Source: Trichomonas tenax (taxonomy: Eukaryota > Parabasalia > Trichomonadida > Trichomonadidae). Taken from it: a stretch of 64,000 nt of DNA. The notes under the pieces are model-generated. The model ran no database searches. It saw only the letters and a program-made list of their open reading frames with translations, and was not told where the DNA came from. Positions 28,934 to 40,030 of this stretch are shown piece after piece. The DNA is taken from NCBI GenBank assembly GCA_023091735.1, contig JALKBU010000166.1, positions 1 through 64,000 of the forward strand, in the 5' to 3' direction. The position numbers and the translations under genes were made by a program. Every line of letters starts with the position of its first letter. Positions within the stretch are counted from its first letter, which is position 1.

Positions 28934-30983
28934 TGAACTACCTCAAAATTTTGGGCCCGAAACCTTTAAAATTTGTGTTATATAAAATTATTTACACGGC
29001 AGACCGACATCAATCAAAAATTTCCAGTTGGAAAAGTGGGTCAATCTAAATTTGAATACTTTGATGGTTCTATAGCTTTTAAATACTATTGTGATGCTAT
29101 CTATCAAATATTAGAGCATGCTTGTTTACGATAACCGCAATAAACATTGAAACATCAAAAATGGTTTATTTTATATCGGCATATCATATATATGCAAAAT
29201 AACTTATCAAAAAATTACCCTTTACGGCGGTTATTGTAAAATTGGCAAAAATTTTCATTTGTAAAGTCAGATTGTTATTTTTCTTCGGTATTGTGTTTCA
29301 GCATGCAATTTTGTTGGAAAAGGCAATTAAAATGTAGACTATAGTATAGCACATATAGGAGATCAGTGTGCTTGGCTTTGAAGTGAGCTCTATTCTATTT
29401 ATAACGAAATTGAAATTATTGTTTCTCGACTTTAAGCATTTTGGAATACTTATGTAGGTTAAATTTAACATACTTATATTTTGTTATATGTTTCATTCCA
29501 TAATTGTTTTTTTCTATGTTGATTGAATTAAAATTGAAACGACACTAACAATGAAAATAGTGTGAGCAATGTTAAATGATATCAATCCGATCTGGTTATA
29601 GAAGTAAACAATATGATATCAATAGTTTCTCAATTAAGCGTATATCAATCGAAGCTAGATAAAAAAGACAAAAAGAGATGATTACAATCAAGGTTCGAAC
29701 ATAGTTCCAATGTAACGATAAGGTTAACCATTCTGCCATATCTAATAAAGTTGAGGGATGGAAATTTAAATATTTGATGAATTTCCGAATTTCATTCATC
29801 AGATTCATTAATGGCTGCTGGACCTTTTTCCTCTAGAATAATATATATTATCAATATTTGTGACTTTTGCTTATTTAGTTTCTCATTTTAAGCACATGCA
29901 ACTGCCACGATTTTCGAGCACTATGAACATTAGAAAAAGTGACAAAATTCGGGCCTTCGGCGCTGGCGCGGCGTCATCATTGCCTCCGGCCCATAAAACC
30001 AGTAAAACACTCAATCTATTTCGCACCGAAGACTAGATTAGATATATATAGTCATGTTGTCCGATGATATGATGGATAAATTCTTTATATCTTCTTTATT
30101 TCGATATATATTATAAAATACTCTAAAATGCCGCTGAGATTTCTCATGTATGCATTATTTTGGAAAATTAAAACATTTGTTTGTATAACTTGGCTTGACA
30201 TTGAATTTGACTCGCTAAAATAGACGAAATTTTAATTTTAAATGTTTGCGAATAAGTTTTTCCCCGAAAGCTCTGGAAACCAGACATCGAGCATTCTTTT
30301 TTGAAAATCTTCTGTAGCATTGCGACAATATACCTTGGGGATTGTTGCTTATCGTATTAAATTAAAGTCAATCTTCGAAGTTGCCGCAATAGAAATTGAT
30401 AATTTGTCAATTTAAGATATGTGTTGAATGAGTTCACTACAACACATTATTCGCATGCTTGTGGATTGGTGTGCTGTGTTTTTTTTTGTGTTGTTTGCGA
30501 AAAACAAAGTGTAAATTTCATTATGAAAATTTTATTCTAAAGTGAACTGAATCATGTAAATTATACAAGCCTATAATGTTGAAAGTAGAATTATAATATT
30601 AAAATCCATGAAATGTAAGTTTTATTCTAAACGTGCAATTATAGAGTAACAAAATCAAGTTGTAATAGGAAAATTTGTCTTTGCATGGAATTTTAATAGA
30701 ATCAATCAGCTTAGAAAGCAGAATTTTCGTAGCAAATAAAAGATATAAATAGACAATTTTTGTGAAAAGTTGAGAATCATGTGTTCTCATGTAGGAGGAG
30801 TATACCTCCAACTATTGAAGGTTTCTCTGAATTAATAAAAAAATGTCGAATATTCTGGATGTCCTGTAACTGGTTCGATTTGGCTATCATAGAAATTGGG
30901 TTTTGGCCTTTTAAGACAAGTATTTTGTAATAAATAAAAAAATGCGAAAAATTTTCTTTTGAATACGTAAAAACTAGACATTT
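28934..30983. other. Intergenic stretch, 2 kb
   Basis: AT-rich with no supported gene. It contains a tRNA-like remnant at about 29681-29755 (minus strand), with A-box-like and B-box-like words but unpaired stems, and a GC-rich island at 29951-29992. Small open frames at 29596-29808 and 30599-30811 (minus) have no recognisable protein character. Confidence 0.4.
29951..29992. other. GC-rich 42-base island
   Basis: A 42-base stretch of more than 70 percent GC within very AT-rich DNA. Its ends GGGCC and GGCCC pair, and the left side contains GCCTTCGGC, a small stem with a tight loop. It could be a structured RNA piece, a short insertion, or an assembly or contamination artefact. Confidence 0.5.
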
Positions 30984-31788
30984 ATGAAAGAAGTAAGTGC
31001 TCCTCTTACTAAAATAAGTGATTCAGAATTAATGAATTATTTAAATAAGAATGTGAAGCAAAAAGGAAAGTATTACGCTATTTGTGAATTTCTACAGTCG
31101 GGAATGACTAAAACCGATGACTTAATGGATAAAATGATATTAAAACACAAATTACGTAAAAGAAATGATAAATTTGATTTAAAACGTCTGACATCATATA
31201 TTCTTCATCAATTGTCAATTTATCCTTTCACAAAATATCCGTCAAATACTTTTCTCATTCTCAGCCAGAAGCATAATCGAACAAGGTTGATGGGATTCAG
31301 GTGTTTATAAAAGCGGTTACCTTGCCGGCCCAACATCAGGATTCACTTTTGGACAGGGTGAAGCTGTTCAAAAGTTAAAAAGCCGTAATCCTAAAGGCGT
31401 TCAGTCATATTACGGTGGAAGTGATAGAGCAGGTGCAGATAGCGGATGGTTTGGTGGTTTTGCTTCGCATAGTGGAACGGGAGGGGCTGGAACAGGAAGT
31501 TCTTGGGCACTGTCAAAAAATGCTATCATTCTACCAGGAATCATTGAAGCACATGATGAGTTTTATAATTCTATTGGAAACCATAGCTACGCATTTAGCC
31601 ACAACTCCGAATATTTATTTACCGGTGTCAATTATGTTCCTGGTATCCAAATAGGCCATGGAAAATTAATAATAGCTATGGTAGAGAAATCTGATTGGCC
31701 AATATTTTGTACTGTTCGAATTCCTACACGAAATATAAAATATATTGAATCATTGTTAGTCTCAGTATTCATAAGCATCGAAGCATAA
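30984..31788 (+). pseudogene. Frameshifted lineage-specific gene
   Basis: The first frame (30984-31310) encodes about 108 residues with a helical, Lys-rich start (NKNVKQKGKYYAICEFLQSG). At about 31285-31310 the good reading continues in another frame, from DSGVYKSGYLAGPTSGFTF, a Gly-rich segment with GGSDRAGADSGWFGGF and SGTGGAGTG, then about 100 more residues to a TAA at 31786-31788. The two parts join if a single-base shift near 31290 is assumed. The Gly-rich second half is not a family that I can name. A sequencing error is an alternative to true decay. Confidence 0.5.
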
Positions 31789-32142
31789 TGCAACGCTCTA
31801 TTATATATGTTTTTCTAAACAGTAAAAATTATAGAAAGTGATGAAAATTGATGAGCTTTAGTTGGAAAAGAAACTTTTCCTTATTCATTAAACTAAACAA
31901 AACCACATATATTTATGATTATTTCAGTCTTCTATATCCTTGATATATTCGATTTGGGACGTTTCCACTGTGAAATAAATGTGATGAAGTTTGATGTTTA
32001 ATTTTTCTTCTATGAGAATATTGGGTATTAAAACACAAAGAAATAGATTCTATAGCTTAGTGAGAATATTGGGTTATGATTAGATTGATCTAAAATCACT
32101 TTGTTGTCATGCTGGAATGATTTAAAAAGTGCCATAATTTTA
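31789..32142. promoter_or_regulatory. Spacer before the BRE1-like gene
   Basis: AT-rich, non-coding, with an imperfect direct repeat around GAGAATATTGGGT at about 32011 and 32062. Nothing else is recognised. Confidence 0.3.
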
Positions 32143-34041
32143 ATGCAAAAATATAAAAATCTTTTTCCCAAGAATGAATTAGGTCTCGCTGATGGCGAAC
32201 AAAGCATTGACACATCGCCAGATAGCGTTAAAGTTTACACATCATCAGCAAAAGTCCAAGAATTAAGGGAAAATGTTATTTCGATTTTCTCATCAATACA
32301 AAAAATGGGAACATCAATAAAGACGTTATTAGCAACATATTTTTCACTCGTTAGACAAACTCAAATGTATACAATCGATTTAATGTTATGCGAATTTTTG
32401 ATTGGATCGATTCCTGGGCAAAAAATTATTGAATTCATAGAGGCAAACGTTACAGATTATCCGGAGTTTTATGATTTTTCAAAAGAAAAGGCTGCAGACA
32501 ATATTAGCAAATTTTCTGCTTTAATTCAAGCAGCAAAATCACACACAGAGAAACTACAAGCAGCTCATATACAAAGGAGTCAAATTCAACTCTCATTAAA
32601 CTTCGATGACATTTTAAATGCAATAATTGCAAAACAAAAAGCGAATCTCGAACAAAAACAAGATAATCTCAAAGTTTTCCCTAACTTTGACATAGTTTCG
32701 CAGAAATTACTTGATTTTCAAATAGTTGAACCATATTCAAAAGATCAAATTCGAAAATTTAGAGAATGGATGCTCAAAGAACTGAGCCTTACAGATCCAT
32801 CTACAGAAGCCTATTCAGAAGTTTCGAGAGCAGCACAAAGGATTGCTGTACTCAAGCAATTGCAAGAAAAAATCACAATCACTCGTTCTTTGATACAAAA
32901 TGCGAAAACAGGCGATCCATCATCATATAATCCTGTATGCATTGAGGATTCACCGTTTTTCAAATCACTTGCAACAAGATCGACATATCTTAGACAAGCT
33001 CTCATATTTCAAGAGAGAGAAGTCACATGCGTACCAGATTTCGATAGGCTCATTGAAAACTGTGGAAGAGCGTTCCAAAAGTATCATGAAGAGTGCAGAT
33101 CAATTATTAATGATGTAAAGATGCAAATCAACAGTCTTAACAATTACCTAGAACAAAGGAAGGAAGAATCAGCAAAAGTTCGTTCTGACATCACACCTTC
33201 GATTCTAAGTTTCGTTCATGAGATGAAATTTTTGACCCCAAAAACTTTGAAAACAAATGTTTCTTCATTGACATCACAAGTTCTTACCACATGCAAACCT
33301 AAAGATGACGAAGCGTTGCTGGAGAATTTTAAAACTTTTGAAGAGCGTGTGACATCAAAATTCTTCAAAGAAGTCATCGACATTGATGTTTCTTTCGATG
33401 GAATTACCTCTCTTCTTACAACTATCGCTCGAGATGATTTAAACATAATGGACATGACTGCATCTATGAGTGATGCAGAGATCATTCAGATGCTCAATGC
33501 GCAGGAACTTGATGCACTCGCGAACTTCGAGAAAAACATGAGATTGGTTATCGACACAATGAAGAAAGTTGATACAACACCAATTTTCAAGTCTATGGAG
33601 GAGATATGTGAGATGATGATGAACTCACGACAAAGATATGATGAAGCGGAAACGATTTTCCATGCCGTGAAAAGCACAAAGAGTGAGGAATTTGTGCAAG
33701 CGCTGAGTGATGAAGTCAGTCAACTCAAAGAAGAGTATTCGAATCTTTCAAAAAAAGCCGCAATGGTGTCTGCTAATTTGTTTCAATCGGAAGAATTAGC
33801 AACAGATGGAGTCGAGAAGGAACAGATTCAAGAGAGGCGATTCACTAACTCTGTGCAAGCGTCAATGATTGCAAAATACATGAATAGAGTTATGTGCCCG
33901 ATTTGCAGAAAATCTCGAAGAAACACTATTCTCTCTGTTTGCGGACACTGTTTCTGCCGCGATTGCTTGGTCGGCAGGAAATCGTGCCCAATATGTAACA
34001 CTTCTTTCTCTGATAGCACAATTAGAAATGTTCAATTATAA
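32143..34041 (+). CDS. BRE1-like coiled-coil RING E3 ligase, 632 aa
   Basis: Long helical and coiled-coil sequence ending in a C-terminal RING (about residues 583-622): CPICRKSRRNTILSVCGHCF, then CRDC and CPIC. The RING is at the extreme C-terminus after coiled coil, and its final residues (TSFSDSTIRNVQL) align with the F...D...I.L ending seen in BRE1/RNF20. That architecture is typical of BRE1, which monoubiquitinates histone H2B with Rad6. At 632 residues it is close to yeast Bre1 (700). The start is placed at the ATG 32143, because the frame further upstream has no ATG. It converges with the small membrane protein gene (97 bases between stops). Confidence 0.72.
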   Translation: MQKYKNLFPKNELGLADGEQSIDTSPDSVKVYTSSAKVQELRENVISIFSSIQKMGTSIKTLLATYFSLVRQTQMYTIDLMLCEFLIGSIPGQKIIEFIEANVTDYPEFYDFSKEKAADNISKFSALIQAAKSHTEKLQAAHIQRSQIQLSLNFDDILNAIIAKQKANLEQKQDNLKVFPNFDIVSQKLLDFQIVEPYSKDQIRKFREWMLKELSLTDPSTEAYSEVSRAAQRIAVLKQLQEKITITRSLIQNAKTGDPSSYNPVCIEDSPFFKSLATRSTYLRQALIFQEREVTCVPDFDRLIENCGRAFQKYHEECRSIINDVKMQINSLNNYLEQRKEESAKVRSDITPSILSFVHEMKFLTPKTLKTNVSSLTSQVLTTCKPKDDEALLENFKTFEERVTSKFFKEVIDIDVSFDGITSLLTTIARDDLNIMDMTASMSDAEIIQMLNAQELDALANFEKNMRLVIDTMKKVDTTPIFKSMEEICEMMMNSRQRYDEAETIFHAVKSTKSEEFVQALSDEVSQLKEEYSNLSKKAAMVSANLFQSEELATDGVEKEQIQERRFTNSVQASMIAKYMNRVMCPICRKSRRNTILSVCGHCFCRDCLVGRKSCPICNTSFSDSTIRNVQL

Positions 34042-34137
34042 TTTATATTATTGTTTAGTAAATTCTTGTTTTATAATCAATTTTGGCAGCATTGTTTTTC
34101 TATTATCAGTTATTTTAAACAAACATTTATTTAATTT

Positions 34138-34614
34138 TTAGATTGTATTTCGACCTGCACGCATTTGAGTTGAGTTTTTGTTTGGTTGTGTTGTCTTTCC
34201 AATGAATGGTTCATTGAGATCGCTATCAGACTTCTTATTGCGGCTGAGCATGCACGTAATGTATGAAATGACAGAGGAAGCAATTCCGATCGCGCCGAAG
34301 ACAATAGCAACCACAAGAATGACAACTGTCCAGTTAACAGCAATAAGTTTTATTGACATTTCAGTATCTTTAATTTTAATAGTATAAACACCCATTTTAA
34401 GCGGTGGCACTGTACAATTTACGAATCCGTGGTTAAGTTCATCACACTGGAGCGGTTTTTCGTTTAATAATAAATTTAATGATGTTGCATCAATTGGAGA
34501 ATACTGAATAAGAACTTTACGTTCATCATTGGATCCAATCATCCACGGCGAAACTCCATTTAATTCAATTGCATTTCCTTCACTTAGCGAAAAACAAAAG
34601 AAGAAAGAAAACAT
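34138..34614 (-). CDS. Small single-pass membrane protein, 158 aa
   Basis: A Phe-rich hydrophobic start (MFSFFFCFSLSEG) looks like a signal peptide. An ectodomain of about 75 residues follows, with two Cys (PLQCDEL and VNCTVPP). The pattern VSPWMIG...VLIQYS...CTVPPLKMGVYTIKI loosely resembles an IPT/TIG immunoglobulin-like fold. A transmembrane helix (about residues 95-120, VVILVVAIVFGAIGIASSV) and a short basic cytoplasmic tail complete a type I topology. No family is named with certainty. A surface or secretory-pathway role is inferred. Confidence 0.7.
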   Translation of the reverse strand: MFSFFFCFSLSEGNAIELNGVSPWMIGSNDERKVLIQYSPIDATSLNLLLNEKPLQCDELNHGFVNCTVPPLKMGVYTIKIKDTEMSIKLIAVNWTVVILVVAIVFGAIGIASSVISYITCMLSRNKKSDSDLNEPFIGKTTQPNKNSTQMRAGRNTI

Positions 34615-35086
34615 TATTTGTCACTTTTAGGTTAGATTTGTAAAGCAAAAATGTCAAAAATATTTATGGGTTATTATTCTTCACATCTATAATTCCAATA
34701 AGCAGGAAAGTGAATTTATATATAAATCAGAGAAATTGCTAAAATATTTCAGCATTTTCATTTTAAACATTTTACATATATGATGAGATTATGCTTTACA
34801 ATTCAAATCTTGTTATAATAGAATAATTGAGTTGTTCTTGATAAATTTCATTAATGAAACACATATTTTAAAAATAATATAGTAAAAAGACAAAGCAACT
34901 CTATTGCTATAAGAGCACGAACAAATTATGCAAAAGATGAAGAAATTTAATGGTTTTTCAATGAAATGTTATAACTTTTAGGATGAATTTAGAAAATAAA
35001 TAATTATAATAGGAATTTATAATAGTTATAACAAGAAAATAAAAATTGAAGGCGAAACGATTATCTTCCGTTAGTACTCAGCAAAA
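34615..35086. promoter_or_regulatory. Divergent spacer between the membrane-protein and kinesin genes
   Basis: AT-rich, no gene. Near the minus-strand start the bases read TGACAAATA just before ATG, like the BspA gene start at 47413. Before the kinesin ATG is TAGTACTCAGCAAAA. Confidence 0.3.
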
Positions 35087-37057
35087 ATGTCGGCGCTTCC
35101 AATTAAAATATATATAAGGACGCGTCCAACAACAGATTTTGCGGGTGAAAATATAAAAATATTAGACGACCATCAGACAGTTGCAGTAAATATTGATAAA
35201 TCCGACCCATTAAATTTTTTGAACACTCCTGAATGCAATTATTCGTTTAAATTCCACAGCATATTACATAACGTCAGCCAAGAAATCGTTTTCGAAGAAG
35301 CTGCGCGCGAAATCGTCGATTCTTTCATCCAAGGATACAATGGATGCATTTTCTCGTTCGGTCAACGTGGTGCTGGAAAAACATTCACGATGTTCGGCGG
35401 AATCAGGCACTTCAAATACCGTGGTATCGTTCCAAGAGCAATTTCATACATTTTCACAGAACTCGAGAAATTTAAGACAATTCAATTCACGCTGACGATG
35501 CAGTACTGTCAGATCTTCAATGATATCATCTACGACCTTCTCAGCGATGACAATAAAGAAATGCAAATTGCAGAGGACGAAGAAGGAAACCCATACATTC
35601 AAAATCTATCAGAGCATAAAGTTACTGATGTGCACACAGCTTTGACAAAACTTATTGATGGCGATTCAAAGTTACATCTCGCAGAACACAAATTTGGACG
35701 TGCTGTCCACCGCAGCCACTGCGTTTTCATCCTCGACCTTGTAGGACGCAAGGGAACAAGGATGACACACTCCATACTGCTTTTACTCGATCTAGCTGCA
35801 GAAGAAGAAGCCGGAGATTGTGCATACGTTAACAAGTCAATTTCTTATCTCCAACAGCTCGTTGTTTCGATTATCTCGCATGACACAAAACATTTACCTT
35901 TTAGGCGCTCGAAATTAACTTATTTACTTCGTGATGCAATTGGCGGCAATTGTAGAACCTCAATTATAGCCAACGTTTGGCCAGAAAAGGAAAACAACAG
36001 AGAAACGATTTCAACATTCCAGTTTGCGAACGAATTAAGCAAAGTTTTTAATGATGCCAAAGTTAACACAATGGAACCGCTTGAACTTCGTATTGAGCGC
36101 CTTCAGGAAGAACTAGAAACTCTTGAAGCTGAGACAGAGCTCCAGAGCGAACTTGGAGGAAATATTAAAGTCGATGGTCTCAAGCAAGAAGATGAGCAAC
36201 ATGTGTCAGATCTCGTTGGACTCTTCCTTAATGATGAAATAGACATATTGCCGCTTCAGAGTGTTGCCCATATCAAAGCCATTTTCGCCGAAATCAAGAA
36301 GCGCTACATTGATATTCCAAACGCCATTATGCGCGAAGTTGGCAAGAATTTCACACTCACGGAGAGAGTCAAGAACGTCAAGGCGCCAAAGGATGTTGGC
36401 ACAATCGACGGAGCAGGTTTCTCCATCGGTGTTGCTCCATCACAAGACAGACCGTGCAATATTAGAACTGTTGCGAAGATGGACCGCGGCGTTAACCAGA
36501 CTGGCGGCCGCGCTGATAATCCTGCTGTTCCCACTAAGGAGCAGATCTTCGAGATCTACAAATTGCGCGATGGCAAGACACAAGCAACAGAGCTTATTGA
36601 AGCAAAGAGAACAACAAAGGCACTCGTACAACAGAAGAAGGAATCTGTCGAGCGTATCAACGCTCTCCAGGAGCAGATTGTCGCACTTGGCAAGGAGATT
36701 GATGAGAAGAATATCAGGCAAGCTAAGAGACTCTTCGAAACTGATGCTGCTCTTCTTGATGAAGAGATGAAGCAAAAGCAAGCCTATAAAGATGGCTATG
36801 CAGCAATACAGAAAACACAGGCCGAGATCGATGGCCTCAAAGAGAAGTGTGGTGTAATTAGAACAGCAATACTTGCTTCATTCGAGGAATGGTATAACAA
36901 ATGGTTAAATAACGAGTTATACACAGAGCCAATTGTTCCACCCAACAAAGATGCAGATGCTACTCAGAACGGAAAGGAGTCCGCTGCATCCAAGGCGAAG
37001 AAAGGAAAGGAAATCGCTAAACCTGTTAAGAAGCCACCACTGAAGAAAGGCAAATAA
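35087..37057 (+). CDS. Kinesin-9 family motor (KIF9/KIF6-like), 656 aa
   Basis: A kinesin motor domain with P-loop GQRGAGKT at 92-99 (in YNGCIFSFGQRGAGKTFTMF) and the late motif FRRSKLTYLLRDAIGGN. The opening IRTRPTTDFAGENI, LHNVSQEIVFE and GIVPRAISYIFTELE fit the kinesin-9 pattern closely. Switch motifs are altered: SSRSH reads AVHRSH, and DLAGSE reads DLAAEE, so nucleotide hydrolysis may differ. Coiled coil and a Lys/Pro-rich tail follow (about 330-656). Kinesin-9 members act in the axoneme, in keeping with a flagellate. Length is close to the family's usual 700-800. Confidence 0.85.
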   Translation: MSALPIKIYIRTRPTTDFAGENIKILDDHQTVAVNIDKSDPLNFLNTPECNYSFKFHSILHNVSQEIVFEEAAREIVDSFIQGYNGCIFSFGQRGAGKTFTMFGGIRHFKYRGIVPRAISYIFTELEKFKTIQFTLTMQYCQIFNDIIYDLLSDDNKEMQIAEDEEGNPYIQNLSEHKVTDVHTALTKLIDGDSKLHLAEHKFGRAVHRSHCVFILDLVGRKGTRMTHSILLLLDLAAEEEAGDCAYVNKSISYLQQLVVSIISHDTKHLPFRRSKLTYLLRDAIGGNCRTSIIANVWPEKENNRETISTFQFANELSKVFNDAKVNTMEPLELRIERLQEELETLEAETELQSELGGNIKVDGLKQEDEQHVSDLVGLFLNDEIDILPLQSVAHIKAIFAEIKKRYIDIPNAIMREVGKNFTLTERVKNVKAPKDVGTIDGAGFSIGVAPSQDRPCNIRTVAKMDRGVNQTGGRADNPAVPTKEQIFEIYKLRDGKTQATELIEAKRTTKALVQQKKESVERINALQEQIVALGKEIDEKNIRQAKRLFETDAALLDEEMKQKQAYKDGYAAIQKTQAEIDGLKEKCGVIRTAILASFEEWYNKWLNNELYTEPIVPPNKDADATQNGKESAASKAKKGKEIAKPVKKPPLKKGK

Positions 37058-37105
37058 AAATAAACATCTTTTTATATTTTTGGTTTATGAAATTTACTGA
37101 TTTTT

Positions 37106-38600
37106 TTAGAAACAATACCAAAAATTATAAATTGATATTTTGAAAATGTTCTTTTTCATAAAATATTTTTTCGTGGACCTCGGACATTTAGAAAAACAAA
37201 TAGGAGGAACTGCATACGCAAATTTTGTAATATCGTTTTGATTTAGAATGAATACACATGGAAGTGATGTGTTATAAAATGAATTTTCTCCAACAAATTC
37301 GAATGAATCAACAATATTAAACGATTGTAGATTCTTACAATATTGAAAAGCATAGACATTTATCACCTTCAAACTCTGTGGAAAATCAAGAATTTTAAGT
37401 GAAAGACAATACTTAAATGCAGAATCTTGGATTTGTAAAAGATTTAGAAGGAAGACAAAAGCAATGAGATTTTGGCAATAAGAAAATACCGAAGAGTTGA
37501 TAGTCAAGATTTGATTCGAATTTAATTTAATAGAAATTAAAGAGGAGCAATTAGAAAATGCATTGACTCCGATGGATTTAACTGCGATAAGATGTAATGA
37601 ATCTCTCAACTCATAGCAATTTTTAAAAGCTTCATCGCCTATTATTTCAATATTTTGAAGGTTCAAAGGTCCAGACAATTTACTGCAATTATAAAAAGCG
37701 CACTCATTTATTGATTTTACACTGCTTAAAAATGTAACACTTGTTAGTTTAGAACATGAATCAAAAGCAGACCCTTTAATTAGCATAACATTTTTCATTT
37801 TAATAGGACCTTCAAGTTCAGAGCAGTAAGCAAAGGTATATCTTCCGACAGATGAGATTATTGTTAGATTTGATAATTTTTTTTAGCTTACTACACCCAT
37901 TGAAAGTCCAATCCCCAATTGATGTTTCACAGTTTAGATTTACAAAACCTACAAGATTGACACAAACTTGAAACGCGTATATCCAATTTGCTTGAGACTA
38001 TAAAAATCGAGCGGTCCAACTAATCCTTGGCAGCCATTAAAAGCCCCATTTCCAATTGATATTATGTTGTGAAAATCAAGATGTACATCCGAAAGCTTAA
38101 TACAATTTTGGAATGCTGTTCCTCCAATTGTTGTGACACCAGAGAAGGATATTGTATCATTTAGACTTTCACAGAAGTTGAATATAAACATACCATTTGA
38201 TGAAACATTATTAAGAAATATTGGACCGTTTAAACTTAGACATTGATCAAACACAGCATGACCTATCGACGTAACTTGCCTTAGGTCCAGTGAACCCCTC
38301 AAATTGATGCACTCACGAAATGCATAATTTCCTATAGTATTGACATATTCAAGGTTGAAAGATCCTTCAAGATTTGAGCAATTATAAAATGCATAATTTT
38401 CAATAGTTTTCAAACTTGATGGGAAAATGACTTGCTTTAACGTATGATGATTACGATAAGCAGACTCACCAATTGAATCTAAAGCAACAAAAGCTGTAAA
38501 ATTGGCAATAATTATTAGATCTGGTAATGATATAATTAATTTTGTTGTAGAATCTTGATTTGTTTGTAAGATAGAGCATTCTTCATTAATTTTAAGTCAT
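37106..38600 (-). pseudogene. BspA-like leucine-rich-repeat pseudogene
   Basis: Two main open stretches (37106-37798 and 37949-38413) encode TpLRR/LRR_5 repeats of about 23 residues, such as IENYAFYNCSNLEGSFNLEY and IGDEAFKNCYELRDSLHLIA. The same repeat continues in other frames in 37800-37948 and upstream to about 38600 (FVALDSIGESAYR). Several frameshifts and stops break it and no start with a signal peptide remains. The intact relative lies at 43904-47413. BspA-like proteins are a large surface or secreted family in trichomonads. Confidence 0.85.
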
Positions 38601-38751
38601 ATTATAGTATTATGGTTTATATTTAAGTCGCATGGATTATCCAAATTGTTCTAAAATCGCATAAAGATAGAATAAAAATGAAATCAACGTTTAACCTTAA
38701 TTTATATTCTTAAACATTTATTATATACAAACAAAAATGAATAAAAAGATA

Positions 38752-39987
38752 TTACTTTGCATGTTTGAAAATGACCTCTGGGAGCGCTTTTCTGTACTTG
38801 TTATAAGCAGGTCTCAATTCATCAGCAGTAACGAAAATAGAACGCATTGCGAGCAAGTACGAAGCTTCTTCTGCGGACTTTGTATTAGACATTTCTTTGT
38901 AATTCCATCCGCACGAATTATCACGCAGCCATTTAAGAACAGCATCGATCTCACTTTCAACTAAATCGAATGCTTTCTCTTTCTGGCCACGCAACATTCT
39001 CGCTTTTTCGATCTTTTCGCCATCTGAAACGAGGCGGAAAAGCGATGATCTGGACATTGGGTCTCCATATTCCTCTGTGATGTAAAAAATCTGTGTGTCT
39101 GTGAAATTAAATTTCAATAATCGAGCTAAATTAGCAATTGTTATCTTATCTCCGAACTGAACATCTGCACACAGCTCTGAGAGATTAGTTTTGTACTGTG
39201 TTGCCAATTTTGCAAGTGTTATAACGGCTGTTTGTCCATCGTAGATTTCTTGTTGGGAAAGTATTGTGTCTTTTATCTCCATTGCCTCAGGCTCAGCATC
39301 TATACTTGGCTGTGACAGTTTGGCGATCGATGGAACGAAGTAAGTAGGCAATCTCGATTGTTTCTCTGAAATTTGAGGTATTTCGACAATTTGCTTTGGT
39401 GGAACAGGCGTAGGCTGTACTGGTGTCTGAGAATTAGGCTTTTCTTCCTTTGCTTCATTTTGCGAAGGTTGATCAACAATTTCTTGTGATTGAGATTGAG
39501 TATGGTTTTGATTATTGATATCCGACATAAATTGGAAATAATTGAAAGTGCCGTCATGCCAGGTATCGTATTTATCGCAGTTTTCATACATTATTGAAAA
39601 ATCGTGCGCAATATCATCAAATTGATCGATTGTAACATATCCTGATGCTCTTTTATCAAACTCTAAGAACCTCTGTATCAATCTTTGTCTCGTTCTTTCA
39701 GTATTTTCTGGTAAATTGAATATCGAAGTTCTATTTAAGGAAATAAATCGAACAAAAGCTTTGAAATCGATGATTTGGTCCTTGATTCCGCACTTCTTCC
39801 ACATTGTAAGAACTTCTTCTTTAGTCATTCTCACGCCTAAATATGTTGCTTTTTGGGCGAACTGCGAAGGAGTCATTTCGTCGAAACCGCAGAAAGAGCT
39901 CCATCTGGACGCGTTCGTTGACCCGAGACTGCGAATTTTGTCCTGGATCTTCCGTGTGACAGAAGAAAGAATTTCTCCTTGATTCAT
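38752..39987 (-). CDS. EF-hand-like protein, 411 aa
   Basis: The start is the ATG at 39987 (MNQGEILSSVTRKIQDKIR); the frame extends 41 codons further upstream, but that part runs into the inverted-repeat element. Residues roughly 30-130 contain EF-hand-like pairs: ATYLGVRMTKEEVLTMWKKC with IIDFKAFVRFI, and FLEFDKRASGYVTIDQFDDI, whose loop lacks the usual Glu at position 12, so calcium binding is doubtful. A Pro/Gln-rich linker (about 170-235) leads to a helical C-terminal half with another EF-like pattern. No membrane segment. The exact family is not recognised; flagellar EF-hand proteins are a possible comparison. Confidence 0.65.
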   Translation of the reverse strand: MNQGEILSSVTRKIQDKIRSLGSTNASRWSSFCGFDEMTPSQFAQKATYLGVRMTKEEVLTMWKKCGIKDQIIDFKAFVRFISLNRTSIFNLPENTERTRQRLIQRFLEFDKRASGYVTIDQFDDIAHDFSIMYENCDKYDTWHDGTFNYFQFMSDINNQNHTQSQSQEIVDQPSQNEAKEEKPNSQTPVQPTPVPPKQIVEIPQISEKQSRLPTYFVPSIAKLSQPSIDAEPEAMEIKDTILSQQEIYDGQTAVITLAKLATQYKTNLSELCADVQFGDKITIANLARLLKFNFTDTQIFYITEEYGDPMSRSSLFRLVSDGEKIEKARMLRGQKEKAFDLVESEIDAVLKWLRDNSCGWNYKEMSNTKSAEEASYLLAMRSIFVTADELRPAYNKYRKALPEVIFKHAK

Positions 39988-40030
39988 TATTTTTTTTATT
40001 CCAAAGACGTTTAAAAAAATGCAAAACAAA

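Noticed and set aside
29681..29755. tRNA-like sequence on the minus strand (TGGCAGAATGG and GTTCGAACC)
   Set aside because: The A-box-like and B-box-like words are present, but the anticodon and T stems do not pair, so I do not call a tRNA gene.
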